NCBI RefSeq assembly: GCF_004116465.1
Contig: NZ_PDJV01000010.1
Coordinates: 1 to 64,000, forward strand
Source of the DNA: Arcobacter sp. F2176
Lineage (GTDB): Bacteria; Campylobacterota; Campylobacteria; Campylobacterales; Arcobacteraceae
Direction of reading: 5' to 3'
DNA length: 64,000 nt
A program made the translations under genes and the position numbers. Numbering within the stretch: the stretch's first letter is position 1; every line of letters begins with the position of its first letter. Below the pieces are notes generated by a model. That model was not told where the DNA came from and ran no database searches. It saw nothing but the letters and a program-made list of their open reading frames with translations. Positions 9,108-18,512 of this stretch are shown here, piece by piece.

Positions 9108-9665
9108 TTAAAAATTTATATTAGTTTCGATATTTATGTAGTTTTCTCGATATGGGGAAAACTTTGAGTATGATTTTCCATTATAAGTAAAATAATTCTC
9201 ATAACCTTTTAAAACACTTTTATTAATCACTCTATTATTACAAATATTTCTTCTTTTTGTTTCATAGTAATACTCTGTATTATTTCTATTATTATGTGAA
9301 TAATCGCTATTTCTTATTCCATTTGCAAGAGTTGCACCTAAAAGTCCACCTACAATTTTTGCAGCAACTTTTCCATTCCCTCTTCCTATTTGATTACCTA
9401 TAATTACACCTGTTGTAGCACCAATAATAGTATCTACTCCTATAATATTTTCATTTCTATAAGAAGAAGTCCTATTTGTAGGTGTTCTAACCTCATACTC
9501 TTCATAACAACGAGAAGCACGATTAGGAATTATTTCTTGAATATTTTCATAAACAGCTTTTGAATAATTTACTTTTACCCGTTGGGTAAATCTATCACCC
9601 TGTGCAAAAAGAGATGAAGAAAGAATTGTTAATCCTAAAATTAAACATGCACTTTGTCTTTTCAT
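9108..9665 (-). CDS. glycine-zipper 2TM-type envelope protein
   Basis: 185 aa with a signal peptide (MKRQSACLILGLTILSSSLF, cut near AQG) and no lipobox cysteine. The centre (about residues 75-118) has spaced glycines in GATTGVIIGNQIGRG and KIVGGLLGATLANGI, the pattern of the glycine-zipper 2TM domain found in SlyB and the 17 kDa rickettsial antigen. The rest is rich in Asn, Tyr and Arg. A periplasmic or outer-membrane-associated location is likely. No function is assigned. Gene order after the two cytochrome genes may be chance. Confidence 0.7.
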   Translation of the reverse strand: MKRQSACLILGLTILSSSLFAQGDRFTQRVKVNYSKAVYENIQEIIPNRASRCYEEYEVRTPTNRTSSYRNENIIGVDTIIGATTGVIIGNQIGRGNGKVAAKIVGGLLGATLANGIRNSDYSHNNRNNTEYYYETKRRNICNNRVINKSVLKGYENYFTYNGKSYSKFSPYRENYINIETNINF

Positions 9666-9703
9666 AACTTGCTCCTTGGTAAATAATAGATTATAAAAAT
9701 CTA

Positions 9704-10009
9704 TTATTTTAATGTTGAAATATAGCTAGCAACTGCTTGTATTTTTTCGTCATCAAATCTAGCAACTTGGCCTTTCATAACGCCTTTCATTGCTCCACCA
9801 TAAGTTCCTGCTTTATAACCTTTTAAAGCATTAACTATTTTTTGTTTATCCCAGCCTTTTATAATTTGTGATTTTCCTAAAGCTGCTTTTTCTGCCTTTG
9901 CACCATGGCAAGAAGCACAAGCTTTATAAATAGTTTCACCCTCATTTGCCAGTACTGATGTTAAACTCAAAATTGAACTTATTACTAAGATTTTTGTTAA
10001 ACTTCTCAT
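9704..10009 (-). CDS. cytochrome c553-like monohaem cytochrome
   Basis: 101 aa with a signal peptide to about residue 21. It has one haem-binding CASCH near residues 31-35 and a methionine-rich segment (GAMKGVMKGQ) that supplies the axial Met. The C-terminal helix EKIQAVASYISTL is typical of class I cytochromes. The layout is that of the small periplasmic cytochrome c553 of Campylobacter, an electron carrier between the bc1 complex and terminal oxidases or peroxidases. It has its own Shine-Dalgarno (AAGGAG) and is separated from the preceding cytochrome gene by 72 bases. Confidence 0.88.
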   Translation of the reverse strand: MRSLTKILVISSILSLTSVLANEGETIYKACASCHGAKAEKAALGKSQIIKGWDKQKIVNALKGYKAGTYGGAMKGVMKGQVARFDDEKIQAVASYISTLK

Positions 10010-10081
10010 TTTAACTCCTTTTATTGTTTTGATAGAAGAAGTATAAAATATAAAAGTGGAGGGATTGTGAATTTTTAAAAA

Positions 10082-10414
10082 TTATTTTAATTTGCCAAAA
10101 ACTTTATAAATATCCCAGTATTCTTCTAAAGCTTTTTTTAATTCATTATCATTTAATATGGTCTTTTGCTTTATTCCAAATCTGCTGATAAATGCATCTG
10201 GCATAATAGTTGTATCTTTACTTGGATTCTTAAGATATTTGATCATAGCTTCATTTACAGCTCTTTTAGAACTATATTTAAGTAAATATCTATAAAAATA
10301 TTTATCAATTGATACAGGAAGCTTATTATGACAAGATACACAGTCTCTTTCATATACACCTGCAAATAAAAATGAGTTAAATAAAAGTGAAAATATAAGG
10401 ATATTTTTTACCAT
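10082..10414 (-). CDS. small monohaem c-type cytochrome in a two-component operon
   Basis: 110 aa with a signal peptide (cut near LFAG) and a single CVSCH haem motif at about residues 24-28. The rest is basic with TIMPDAF, whose Met could be the sixth haem ligand. It does not look like a standard cytochrome c553. The start overlaps the end of the histidine kinase gene by 7 bases, so the two are translated together. That coupling suggests the cytochrome is part of the output or the sensing chain of the two-component system; this is inference. Confidence 0.8.
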   Translation of the reverse strand: MVKNILIFSLLFNSFLFAGVYERDCVSCHNKLPVSIDKYFYRYLLKYSSKRAVNEAMIKYLKNPSKDTTIMPDAFISRFGIKQKTILNDNELKKALEEYWDIYKVFGKLK

Positions 10415-11592
10415 GTAAGCTCCAACTGAGTCCCTATTTCTAGCTCTGATTTTATATTTATATTTATATTATACTCTTTGGTAATCATATAAACTATATT
10501 TAGCCCTATTCCAAAGCCTCCAACATTTTTGTCAAATCTTGCATATCTTTCAAACATAGATGGTATTTTATCTTTGGGAATACCTTTTCCACTATCTTTT
10601 ATGATTAATTTATTATTTTCAAGAATTACTTCTATTGTTCCACTAATTTTATTATATTTAATTGCATTTGATAAAAGATTGTCTATTACTTTTCCTATTT
10701 TTTTTTCATCACAAAAAATTCTTACACCAGAATTTATATTTTTTATAAAAGATATTTTTTTAACATCAGCTAAGGTCTTAAAATAATCGATTCTATTTAA
10801 AACTATTTTTGATAAATTTAAGTCTTCATTTTTTGAAATAATTTTGTTTTTTAGTGTCAAATATGTTAAATCTTGATAAATATTTGAAACTGTTTTGGCT
10901 CCTGTATCTATTCTTTTTAGTTTCTTTTGTAATTTTGCATCTTCTAATCTTGAGATATCTATCATCTCTATATTTGTTATAATAGCGCTTATAGGTGTAT
11001 TTAACTCATGTGTTGTATCTTTTATAAACCTATCTAAAAGATGTAATGAATCACGCATTGGTTTTAAAAATAATTTCAATAAAAAATATCCACAAATAAA
11101 CATAAAAGAAAAACCACAAATCAAAAAAATAAAAACATTATTTATAACAGCATTTACCCAAACATTATCTTCAGGTACCTCAAGAAGTACATATTTTGCT
11201 CCTAAATAGTATGATTCTGGCTCTTTTATATAATGAATGTAGTTGTTTGTAGTATAAGTTATCTCATCAAGTTTTACTTTTGCAGATGCAAGTGTAGAGA
11301 AAATAAGATTTTTATCACTATCATAAATAGCAGAATTAAATCTCTCGTCCCTAGGATAAAATTTATATTTGTCAAAATTTATATGCAAGTCTTTTAATCT
11401 TGCAATTAAATCATTTGAATATTCTTGCAAAATTATTCTTTTATTTTGAAGCATCAAATCTTTTTTAAAGTTATAATACAAAAATGATATAAATAGCAGT
11501 ATGACAATACAAAGTAAACTATATAATGTCAAAAAGCCCCATAGAGTCTTTTTTTCACTCTGTGGTAAATCTATATCCAAGCTTTTTAACAC
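10408..11592 (-). CDS. sensor histidine kinase
   Basis: 394 aa. Two membrane helices (about 18-42 and 150-172) flank a periplasmic sensor domain of roughly 105 residues with no recognised fold. The cytoplasmic part has the H box DTTHELNTPISAI (phospho-His near 195), N box DNLLSNAIKYN, G1 KDSGKGIPKD and G2 GFGIGLNIVY. It should autophosphorylate and pass phosphate to the OmpR-type regulator encoded just upstream. The GTG start at 11592 lies 38 bases inside the regulator gene, giving strong translational coupling. A TTG four codons downstream is an alternative. Confidence 0.94.
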   Translation of the reverse strand: MLKSLDIDLPQSEKKTLWGFLTLYSLLCIVILLFISFLYYNFKKDLMLQNKRIILQEYSNDLIARLKDLHINFDKYKFYPRDERFNSAIYDSDKNLIFSTLASAKVKLDEITYTTNNYIHYIKEPESYYLGAKYVLLEVPEDNVWVNAVINNVFIFLICGFSFMFICGYFLLKLFLKPMRDSLHLLDRFIKDTTHELNTPISAIITNIEMIDISRLEDAKLQKKLKRIDTGAKTVSNIYQDLTYLTLKNKIISKNEDLNLSKIVLNRIDYFKTLADVKKISFIKNINSGVRIFCDEKKIGKVIDNLLSNAIKYNKISGTIEVILENNKLIIKDSGKGIPKDKIPSMFERYARFDKNVGGFGIGLNIVYMITKEYNININIKSELEIGTQLELTW

Positions 11593-12226
11593 TTATGATT
11601 CTCTCTTTCCCAAATATTTTTCTCAAATTCTTTATATATGTTCTTAGTGAAAAATCACTACTTTCTTCATTATAGTCCCAAACATACTCATAAATTTGAT
11701 CATGTGACAAAATTTGTTCTTGATTTTGCAAAAATAGTTTTAAAAGTTTTGTTTCTTTGTTATTTATTTTTATTTGTTCATCTTTTTTAAAAAGTAAATT
11801 AGAACTTGTATCAAAAAAGATATCATCAACTATATTAACTTTTGTATCAACACTGTGAAAATATCCTCTTTTTAATATTGATTCTACTCTTATTACTAAC
11901 TCCTTTAGTTCAAAAGGCTTTCTAATATAATCATCACAACCCAAATTAAAACCTTTTTCAAAAGATTCCATTGAATTCAATGAAGTCATAAATATAACAG
12001 GAGTATTTATATTATCAATTCTTAGATTCTCTAAAAGTTCAAAACCACTTAAAGTAGGAACATTTACATCTAATATTAGTAAATCAAACTTTTCTTCATA
12101 AATTTTTGCATATGCTTCTTCTCCATCATACAAAGAAATAACTTCAAAATCATTATCTTCTAAATATTCAACAATAGTTTCATTTAATGTAATATCATCT
12201 TCTAAAAGTAAAATCTTTCTTTTCAT
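11555..12226 (-). CDS. OmpR/PhoB-family response regulator
   Basis: 223 aa. The receiver domain (1-120) has the acidic pair EDD near residues 8-10, the phosphoacceptor Asp in LLILDVNVP (about 52), Thr in IFMTSL and Lys in YIRKPFE. The C-terminal winged helix (about 130-223) has the DNA-recognition region of OmpR/PhoB and ends KKLGYRFTTE. It is a DNA-binding regulator paired with the downstream kinase. Two bases separate it from the DUF1104-like gene upstream. Confidence 0.95.
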   Translation of the reverse strand: MKRKILLLEDDITLNETIVEYLEDNDFEVISLYDGEEAYAKIYEEKFDLLILDVNVPTLSGFELLENLRIDNINTPVIFMTSLNSMESFEKGFNLGCDDYIRKPFELKELVIRVESILKRGYFHSVDTKVNIVDDIFFDTSSNLLFKKDEQIKINNKETKLLKLFLQNQEQILSHDQIYEYVWDYNEESSDFSLRTYIKNLRKIFGKERIISVKKLGYRFTTE

Positions 12227-12228
12227 AT

Positions 12229-12456
12229 TTATCTTTTTTCTTTTGTTTTTTGTATATTTCTTTTATATTGATTTTTTTCTTTTGAATTCATAGTTGAAAC
12301 TCTAGATTTTAATTCTTTTTCAAATTTTGCTCTGTTTTCTTTTTTTACAAAACCTATAATTTCTATCAACTCTTGAGTAGACATTTCAGAATAATCAACA
12401 GCAAAAAGTGGTGTTACTATAAATAGAGCTAGAAATATTAATACAACTTTTTTCAT
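12229..12456 (-). CDS. DUF1104-like small exported protein
   Basis: 75 aa. A signal peptide (cut after FAV, about residue 19) is followed by YSEMSTQELIEIIGFV and a basic helical tail with KELKSRVSTMNSKEK. This matches my memory of the DUF1104 family of small periplasmic proteins in Campylobacterota. Function unknown. It is the first gene of an operon with the response regulator, sensor kinase and a monohaem cytochrome, so it may modulate the sensor from the periplasm, as small helical periplasmic proteins do in other two-component systems (inference). Confidence 0.65.
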   Translation of the reverse strand: MKKVVLIFLALFIVTPLFAVDYSEMSTQELIEIIGFVKKENRAKFEKELKSRVSTMNSKEKNQYKRNIQKTKEKR

Positions 12457-12604
12457 ATTTTTTCTCTTTAAATTTTTAATTTATCATACCATAAATTTTG
12501 TGGAAAAATTGTAAAACAATCATTTTTAAGCTTTCTTAAATTAAGATAAAATTAATACTATTAATCAATATATCATTATTTAATATATAATATTTCAAGT
12601 ATAT

Positions 12605-12649
12605 ATTGTATATAATACAACATTTAATAAAAGTTCTAAAAAAGGTTTA
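12605..12649 (+). promoter_or_regulatory. palindromic -10 region upstream of the HTH gene
   Basis: TTGTATATAATACAA at 12606-12620 is an inverted repeat (TTGTAT, 3-base centre, ATACAA) with a consensus -10 TATAAT inside it (12611-12616). AAAGG follows before the ATG at 12653. A dyad on top of the -10 box is what a repressor operator looks like; the HTH protein encoded here is the obvious candidate binder. Confidence 0.45.
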
Positions 12650-12652
12650 TAT

Positions 12653-13426
12653 ATGATTCAAGTAGGAAAACTTTTTCAAAAAGTTCCATATTATGTTAGA
12701 GATTTAGAGTGCGAATATAAAATAATTCATGACATAGAAGAAATAGTAGATGAATTCCTTTCTAACTACATGATGACAACTGCTGATTTATATAGTGTGT
12801 TTTCAAACAATAGAGATTCATCTACAAATTTACACTTGGTATTTAATGATGGAGCTATGCCAAAAATTTCAATCCATCCTGATTTTGAACATGATGTGTT
12901 TGATATCAGCTTTGAAGAATTAAAAGATTCTAAAAATAAAACTACTAAAGTAAACTCGCTGATGTTTATTGAAGAGTTTCAAAATAGAAAAGAAGAAGCA
13001 CTTGCAAAAACCTTTGATGAAATAATGGGTTGTGATGGTGAAGAATTATTTATATCACTAAAACAAGAAAAATTAGATATGTTTAATCCTAGTTCAGCAA
13101 ACTTTGATCATAGAGTAAATTTAATTACAAAAAAAGAATTAATCCTTGAAGTTTGTAAGCTATTTGACATCTCTTCTATTCGTTTATATAAACAGTTAAA
13201 TCCAAATATTGTAAAACATGTATGCAAAGACCTAAATATCACATATAAAATCCTAGCAAAAGAGATAGGATATAAACCTGATACTATAAATAAAGCAGCT
13301 TCATTAGGAAAAGTTTCAGAACAACTTAACAAAGCCATAAATATGTACCTTGAAAACTTACGATTAAAAGAGTTTTTAAAAGACTTTGATGTTATGAAAT
13401 CTACACTAAAGAAAATTTTAGATTGA
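12653..13426 (+). CDS. unknown protein with C-terminal helix-turn-helix-like region
   Basis: 257 aa, no signal peptide or membrane segment. Residues 1-150 are acidic and match no family I recognise. Residues about 155-240 are helical; LNITYKILAKEIGYKPDTI followed by NKAASLGKVSEQLNKAINMY resembles a Cro/XRE-like helix-turn-helix with a recognition helix near 205-220. A regulator is likely but unproven. Spaced 196 bases from the divergent DUF1104-like gene, with a palindromic promoter between. Confidence 0.6.
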   Translation: MIQVGKLFQKVPYYVRDLECEYKIIHDIEEIVDEFLSNYMMTTADLYSVFSNNRDSSTNLHLVFNDGAMPKISIHPDFEHDVFDISFEELKDSKNKTTKVNSLMFIEEFQNRKEEALAKTFDEIMGCDGEELFISLKQEKLDMFNPSSANFDHRVNLITKKELILEVCKLFDISSIRLYKQLNPNIVKHVCKDLNITYKILAKEIGYKPDTINKAASLGKVSEQLNKAINMYLENLRLKEFLKDFDVMKSTLKKILD

Positions 13427-13463
13427 TTATATTAGAATCAAATCAAAATAACAAAGAGAACAA

Positions 13464-13754
13464 ATGATAAAAAATATTTTACTTATATGCCTTACCTTAA
13501 GCATATTTACTGGCTGTTTTTTTGGTGGAGAGACAAAAGAAGAATGGACTTCTTATATCTACCCTGATAAAACCAACACAAAAAGAAGTATGATTTCACC
13601 TACAAAGTTCCCTACTTTTGCAACTTGTAAAGATGTATCATTGGGTGTTTTAAAAGAAAAAGGTCTAGAGTCAACTGGAACTTATAAATGTGGTAAAAAC
13701 TGTAGTTACCATGAAGGAATGAAGGTTGATATTTGTGAAGAGATGAGACAATAA
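13464..13754 (+). CDS. small lipoprotein, unknown function
   Basis: 96 aa. The signal sequence ends in lipobox IFTGC (Cys about residue 18), so the mature protein is a lipid-anchored domain of about 79 residues with four further cysteines (ATCKD, YKCGKNCSY, DICEEM), probably two disulfides. AAAGAGAAC precedes the ATG. No family recognised. The stop codon touches the 3' end of the RNase P RNA gene on the other strand. Confidence 0.7.
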   Translation: MIKNILLICLTLSIFTGCFFGGETKEEWTSYIYPDKTNTKRSMISPTKFPTFATCKDVSLGVLKEKGLESTGTYKCGKNCSYHEGMKVDICEEMRQ

Positions 13755-14074
13755 AGGTACAACTATAAGCCGCGTTTTGTATTAGACAATAATTTATCTA
13801 GTTGTTAAATTACTTAAACAATCCTGCGAAGAGAAAAACTGTGAAGCTAAATACCGTCTCTTCTTGCTGCGAGTTGGGTTTACAAAGCTGTTAAAATTAC
13901 TCAAAACACTGGTAAGCTCTTACCTCACCGTTTCACCCTTACCATAAATGGCGGTTTAATTTCTGTTGCACTATCCCTTAGGTTTCCCTAGCCATCCTTT
14001 AGATGGAACCCTACTTCACTGCAGCCCGGACTTTCCTCTTGAATTACTTCAAGCTATTGTCTGTTGTACCTTTA
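13754..14074 (-). ncRNA. rnpB: RNase P RNA component
   Basis: Read on the minus strand this has the hallmarks of bacterial type A RNase P RNA. The 5' strand of P1 (AAGGTACAAC, 14072-14063) pairs with GTTGTACCTT at the 3' end (13763-13754). Near the 5' end is the universal GAGGAAAGTCCGGGC, followed by GTGAAGTAGGG. The CR-II/III-like GGTAAGGGTGAAACGGTGAG lies in the middle, and the 3' end reads AAAACGCGGCTTAT. Length is about 320 nt. It is the catalytic RNA that removes tRNA 5' leaders. A -10-like TAGAAT lies at 14088-14083 (minus strand), about 8 bases before the predicted 5' end. No T-run terminator is visible at the 3' end, which abuts the stop codon of a convergent lipoprotein gene. Confidence 0.96.
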
Positions 14075-14100
14075 AGATTGGAATTCTATCTAAAAAATAA

Positions 14101-14628
14101 TTACTTTCTTATTATGTCATAATTTTCAGGTGGCAAAAATTTAAATAAATCATCGTCAATATGTCCATTTTGTTTTACAGTGAAGAAAGTAATAATAACA
14201 TTATTTTCAAGAGCATCTTTATATTCAATCTTACTTATTCTATTATCTTTTGTAAAAAGATTATATTTTACATCATAAATATCTGCTTCATACCTATTTT
14301 TCGAGACTTCTTTAGCATTTTTTATTAGATTAAGAATATCAATTTCATTTTTAAGTTTAGTTAATATTGCTTGTTCTAATTCTGGTTCATCAATAATTGC
14401 AAAATCATTTACAATATATACACTTTTTTTGATAGGTTCTTTGTATTGCCATAAAATATAATACGGATCTTTTAAGTATAAATGTCCACTATATAAAATT
14501 TCTTTTTTTGATGGATTAATAATTTTTTGTTCAAAATCTGCATCAAAGGACTTTATATTATTCAAAGGAGATGCTTCCAAAAATACAGATAATACAAACA
14601 TTACAACAAAAATCACTTTATAAAACAT
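14101..14628 (-). CDS. lolA: outer-membrane lipoprotein carrier protein LolA
   Basis: 175 aa with a signal peptide cut near LEA-S. Family features are SFDADFEQKIINPSKKEILYSGHLYLK and the WQYKEPIKK strand, followed by half-barrel strands to the end. It carries lipoproteins across the periplasm from the LolCDE complex to the outer membrane. It is divergent from secA with 57 bases between; the LolC/E-type permease lies two genes away. The lolA-secA-permease grouping is known from Campylobacter. Confidence 0.88.
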   Translation of the reverse strand: MFYKVIFVVMFVLSVFLEASPLNNIKSFDADFEQKIINPSKKEILYSGHLYLKDPYYILWQYKEPIKKSVYIVNDFAIIDEPELEQAILTKLKNEIDILNLIKNAKEVSKNRYEADIYDVKYNLFTKDNRISKIEYKDALENNVIITFFTVKQNGHIDDDLFKFLPPENYDIIRK

Positions 14629-14685
14629 AATTTAACCTTCTTTTTTATATAATCATCGGATTATAACGGAAAAGGACTATATTTT

Positions 14686-17298
14686 ATGTTAAATATTTTT
14701 TCAAAAATTTTTGGTACGAGAAATGATAAAGAAGTAAAAAGATATAAGAAAAGAGCTGAAACTATAACTCTACTTGAACCAAAGTATGAGCAAATGAGTG
14801 ATGATGAACTAAAAAGTACATTTGAAACCTTAAAAAGTGATGTTCAAAGTGAATCAGTAAAATTAGATGATATTTTAAATGATGTATTTGCGATAATTAG
14901 AGAAGCTAGTAAAAGAGTCCTAAATATGAGACATTATGATGTTCAATTAATAGGTGGTATGGTTTTACATGATGGAAGAATAGCAGAGATGAAAACAGGT
15001 GAAGGTAAAACTTTAGTTGCTTCATTACCCGTTATATTAAATGCTATGACAGGCAAAGGGGTTCATGTAGTTACAGTAAATGACTATTTGGCTTCTAGAG
15101 ATGCTGCTGAACTATCTCCTTTATATAATTTCCTTGGATTTACTGTTGGTACAATATTAGGTGATATTAGAGATGAAGAAGAAAGAAAAGCGCAATATGC
15201 TTGTGATATCACTTATGGAACAAATAATGAGTTTGGATTTGACTATCTAAGAGATAATATGAATTATGATTTAAATGAATGTGTGCAAAGACAACATCAT
15301 TTTGTAATCGTAGATGAAGTGGATTCAATCTTAATTGATGAAGCAAGAACTCCTCTTATTATATCAGGACCTTCAAATAGAAAAGGTTCAGATTATGCAA
15401 AAGCTAATCAGATCGCCAAACAACTTGAAAAAGGTGAAAAAATTGAACCAAAAAGAGCAGATGAACATGCTGTTACAACTGGTGATTTTATTGTTGATGA
15501 AAAAAGTAAATCTGTACTTTTAACAGAACAAGGTCAAAAAAAAGCAGAAGAGTTATTTGGAGTTGAGAATCTTTATTTACTTGAAAATGCAACCCTATCT
15601 CATACTTTAGACCAAGCACTTAAAGCCAATTATGTATTTGAAATAGATGTTGATTATGTTGTAAAAGACAATGAAGTAATCATTGTAGATGAATTTACAG
15701 GAAGATTGAGTGAAGGTAGAAGATTTTCTGAAGGTTTGCACCAAGCACTTGAAGCAAAAGAGAATGTTTCTATTCAAGATGAATCACAAACTCTAGCAGA
15801 TATTACATTCCAAAATTACTTTAGAATGTATGACAAACTAGCTGGTATGACAGGAACTGCACAAACAGAAGCAACAGAGTTTGCAGAAATTTATAATCTA
15901 GATGTTGTATCTATTCCTACAAATGTTCCCGTTCAAAGAGATGATAAAAATGACCTTATTTACAAAAGTGAAAGAGAAAAATTCAATGCAGTTTGTGACA
16001 AAATAGCAGAACTTCATAAAAAAGGTCAACCAGTACTTGTAGGTACTGCTTCAATTGAAAAATCAGAAAAATTACATGAAATATTAAAACAGAAAAAAAT
16101 ACCTCATACAGTTTTAAATGCAAAACAACATGAAAAAGAGGGAAAAATCATTGCTGATGCCGGACAAAAAGGTGCAGTAACGATTGCTACAAATATGGCA
16201 GGACGGGGAGTTGATATTAAATTAACCAAAGAAATCCTAGACCTTGGTGGATTAGCAATTATTGGAACGGAAAGACATGAAAGTAGAAGAATTGATAATC
16301 AGTTAAGAGGAAGAGCTGGTCGTCAAGGTGATGTTGGTGTTTCTCAATTTTATTTATCATTAGAAGATAATCTTTTAAGAATCTTTGGAAGTGATAAGAT
16401 AAAAGGTATTATGGAAAGATTAGGTATTGAAGAAGGTGAACATATCGAATCTAAAATGGTAACAAGAGCTGTTGAAAATGCACAGAAAAAAGTTGAAACG
16501 ATGCACTTTGAGAGTAGAAAACATCTTCTAGAGTATGATGATGTTGCAAATAAACAAAGAAAAGTAATCTATAGCTTTAGAAATGATTTATTAGACCCTA
16601 ATTTTAAAATTACTGAAAAACTTGATGAAAATAGAGCTGAATATATAACAAACTTACTTATTCATGCAAATATCATAAATGGTATGGCAGCAGAAGATTT
16701 TGATTATGACTTTATTATTAACAAAGTAAAAGAAGAATTAAACTTAGAACTTACATTAGAAAATATCAAATCAGAATCTTTTGATGATTTACAAGAAAAA
16801 CTACTTACAATCATAAAAGAAGTATATGAAGAAAAAATGAGTATGGCAGCGCCTGAACAAAAAGCTGAAATAGAGAGAATTCTTTACTTACAAATTCTTG
16901 ATAATGCTTGGAGAGAACATTTATATTCAATGGATAACCTAAAAACTGGTATTGGTCTACGAGGATATAACCAAAAAGACCCATTAGTTGAATACAAAAA
17001 AGAATCTTACAATATGTTTTTAGAACTTATTGCAAATATAAAGAATGAAATTATTAAAATATTATTTACTGTTCAATTAAGAGATTCACAAGAAGAAGAA
17101 AAAGAAAAAGAAGCAATTGAAGCTATGAGAGCAAAAATGATAGAAGCTTCTGAAAATATTTCAACTAACTTTGAAGAAGCTCCAAGAGCAGAAAAGAAAA
17201 TAGCTAGAAATGATCCTTGTCCTTGTGGAAGTGGTAAAAAATACAAACAATGTTGTGGAGTAAGTGGTCCTAAAAGAGGATTAATAGCAGGTAAATAA
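14686..17298 (+). CDS. secA: preprotein translocase ATPase SecA
   Basis: 870 aa, full length. Walker A is in [12 protein letters not shown] (about residue 100-112), the DEAD box in [13 protein letters not shown] (about 210), followed by the preprotein cross-linking domain, motif GTASIEKS and the GRAGRQGD arginine finger region. The C-terminal zinc motif [13 protein letters not shown], for SecB and phospholipid contact, is complete. It drives Sec-dependent export. The stop is followed after one base by the TTG start of the permease gene. Confidence 0.98.
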   Translation: MLNIFSKIFGTRNDKEVKRYKKRAETITLLEPKYEQMSDDELKSTFETLKSDVQSESVKLDDILNDVFAIIREASKRVLNMRHYDVQLIGGMVLHDGRIAEMKTGEGKTLVASLPVILNAMTGKGVHVVTVNDYLASRDAAELSPLYNFLGFTVGTILGDIRDEEERKAQYACDITYGTNNEFGFDYLRDNMNYDLNECVQRQHHFVIVDEVDSILIDEARTPLIISGPSNRKGSDYAKANQIAKQLEKGEKIEPKRADEHAVTTGDFIVDEKSKSVLLTEQGQKKAEELFGVENLYLLENATLSHTLDQALKANYVFEIDVDYVVKDNEVIIVDEFTGRLSEGRRFSEGLHQALEAKENVSIQDESQTLADITFQNYFRMYDKLAGMTGTAQTEATEFAEIYNLDVVSIPTNVPVQRDDKNDLIYKSEREKFNAVCDKIAELHKKGQPVLVGTASIEKSEKLHEILKQKKIPHTVLNAKQHEKEGKIIADAGQKGAVTIATNMAGRGVDIKLTKEILDLGGLAIIGTERHESRRIDNQLRGRAGRQGDVGVSQFYLSLEDNLLRIFGSDKIKGIMERLGIEEGEHIESKMVTRAVENAQKKVETMHFESRKHLLEYDDVANKQRKVIYSFRNDLLDPNFKITEKLDENRAEYITNLLIHANIINGMAAEDFDYDFIINKVKEELNLELTLENIKSESFDDLQEKLLTIIKEVYEEKMSMAAPEQKAEIERILYLQILDNAWREHLYSMDNLKTGIGLRGYNQKDPLVEYKKESYNMFLELIANIKNEIIKILFTVQLRDSQEEEKEKEAIEAMRAKMIEASENISTNFEEAPRAEKKIARNDPCPCGSGKKYKQCCGVSGPKRGLIAGK

Positions 17299-17299
17299 T

Positions 17300-18508
17300 T
17301 TGAATAATCAACTTATTAACTTTATTGTCAAAAAATACTTAAAATTTGACAAAAAAAATCCTTTTATATCAATAAGTGCAATTTTAGCATTTGTTGGTGT
17401 AGCTGTTGGTGTTATGGTACTTATCATAACAATGGCTATTATGAATGGAACAGAAAAAGAGTTTAAAGATAAACTTTTTACTATGAATTATCCTTTATCT
17501 GTTTATGCTAAGTTTGGTAATGGGATAAATGATAATTTACTTAATCATCTTGAAAAAAAATTCCAAAATTTAAAATTTTCTCCTTATATATCTTCTCAAG
17601 CAATAGTACAACATGATGAAAAAATATCAGGTGGTCTGATTTTTGGTGTTGATCCCAAAAGAGAAGCTAAAATAAACTCAATATATGAAAAAGCTACAAA
17701 AAACTTAGTGTTAAATAAATATGATTTAATCACAGGAATTGGAACATCTGATAAACTTTATTTATATGATGATAGTAAAGTAACCATGTATTTTACCTCT
17801 TTAAATCCAAATGGCTTTTCAATGATGCCTAAAATGAAAAGATTTAACTACAAGGGTTCTTTTAGTTCAGGATTAAATGCATATGACAACTCTTATATGT
17901 ACACATCAGCTGCTGCTTTAAGAACAATACTAAGAAAAAATGATGATTATTATGATGGTATTCATATATATTCAGATGATGCCTTTAATGATATTAAATT
18001 ACTAGAAAAAGAGCTACAAAAATACCCAAGTGTTGGAGTAATTGGTTGGTGGCAACAAAATGGAAATTTTTTCTCGGCAATGGCATTAGAGAAAAAAGCT
18101 CTTTTTGTTGTTTTGATGTTGATTATATTAGTAGCTTCACTTAATATCATTTCATCATTACTTATGACAGTTATGAGTAGAAGAAAAGAAATAGCTCTAC
18201 TTTTATCAATGGGTGCAACAAATAAAGAGATAAAGAAAATATTTTTAAAACTTGGTATTGTAATTGGTTTTTCTGGTATTATAATCGGTACATTTTTAGG
18301 TTTTTTTGGTATTTTTATACTTGATAATTTTAATATTATTTCTCTTCCAGCTGATGTTTATGGAACTAGTAAACTTCCTTTGGATTTAGATATGATTGAT
18401 TTCATATCAATTATGATTGGTTCAGTACTAATCATATTATTATCTTCTTATTACCCTGCATCAAAAGCTACTAAAATTGATGTTATTGATGTTTTAAGAA
18501 ACGAATAA
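17300..18508 (+). CDS. LolC/LolE-type lipoprotein-releasing permease
   Basis: 402 aa with a TTG start one base after secA, so translation is probably coupled. TM1 (about 22-45) begins the MacB-like periplasmic domain; TM2-TM4 are near 268-295, 315-345 and 365-390, the FtsX/LolC topology. The segment after TM2, SRRKEIALLLSMGATNKEI, is the conserved coupling helix that contacts the LolD ATPase. It extracts lipoproteins from the inner membrane for LolA. LolD and a second permease are not in the window; it may act as a homodimer (LolF-like), which I infer from the single copy here. Confidence 0.9.
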   Translation: MNNQLINFIVKKYLKFDKKNPFISISAILAFVGVAVGVMVLIITMAIMNGTEKEFKDKLFTMNYPLSVYAKFGNGINDNLLNHLEKKFQNLKFSPYISSQAIVQHDEKISGGLIFGVDPKREAKINSIYEKATKNLVLNKYDLITGIGTSDKLYLYDDSKVTMYFTSLNPNGFSMMPKMKRFNYKGSFSSGLNAYDNSYMYTSAAALRTILRKNDDYYDGIHIYSDDAFNDIKLLEKELQKYPSVGVIGWWQQNGNFFSAMALEKKALFVVLMLIILVASLNIISSLLMTVMSRRKEIALLLSMGATNKEIKKIFLKLGIVIGFSGIIIGTFLGFFGIFILDNFNIISLPADVYGTSKLPLDLDMIDFISIMIGSVLIILLSSYYPASKATKIDVIDVLRNE

Positions 18509-18512
18509 ACTT

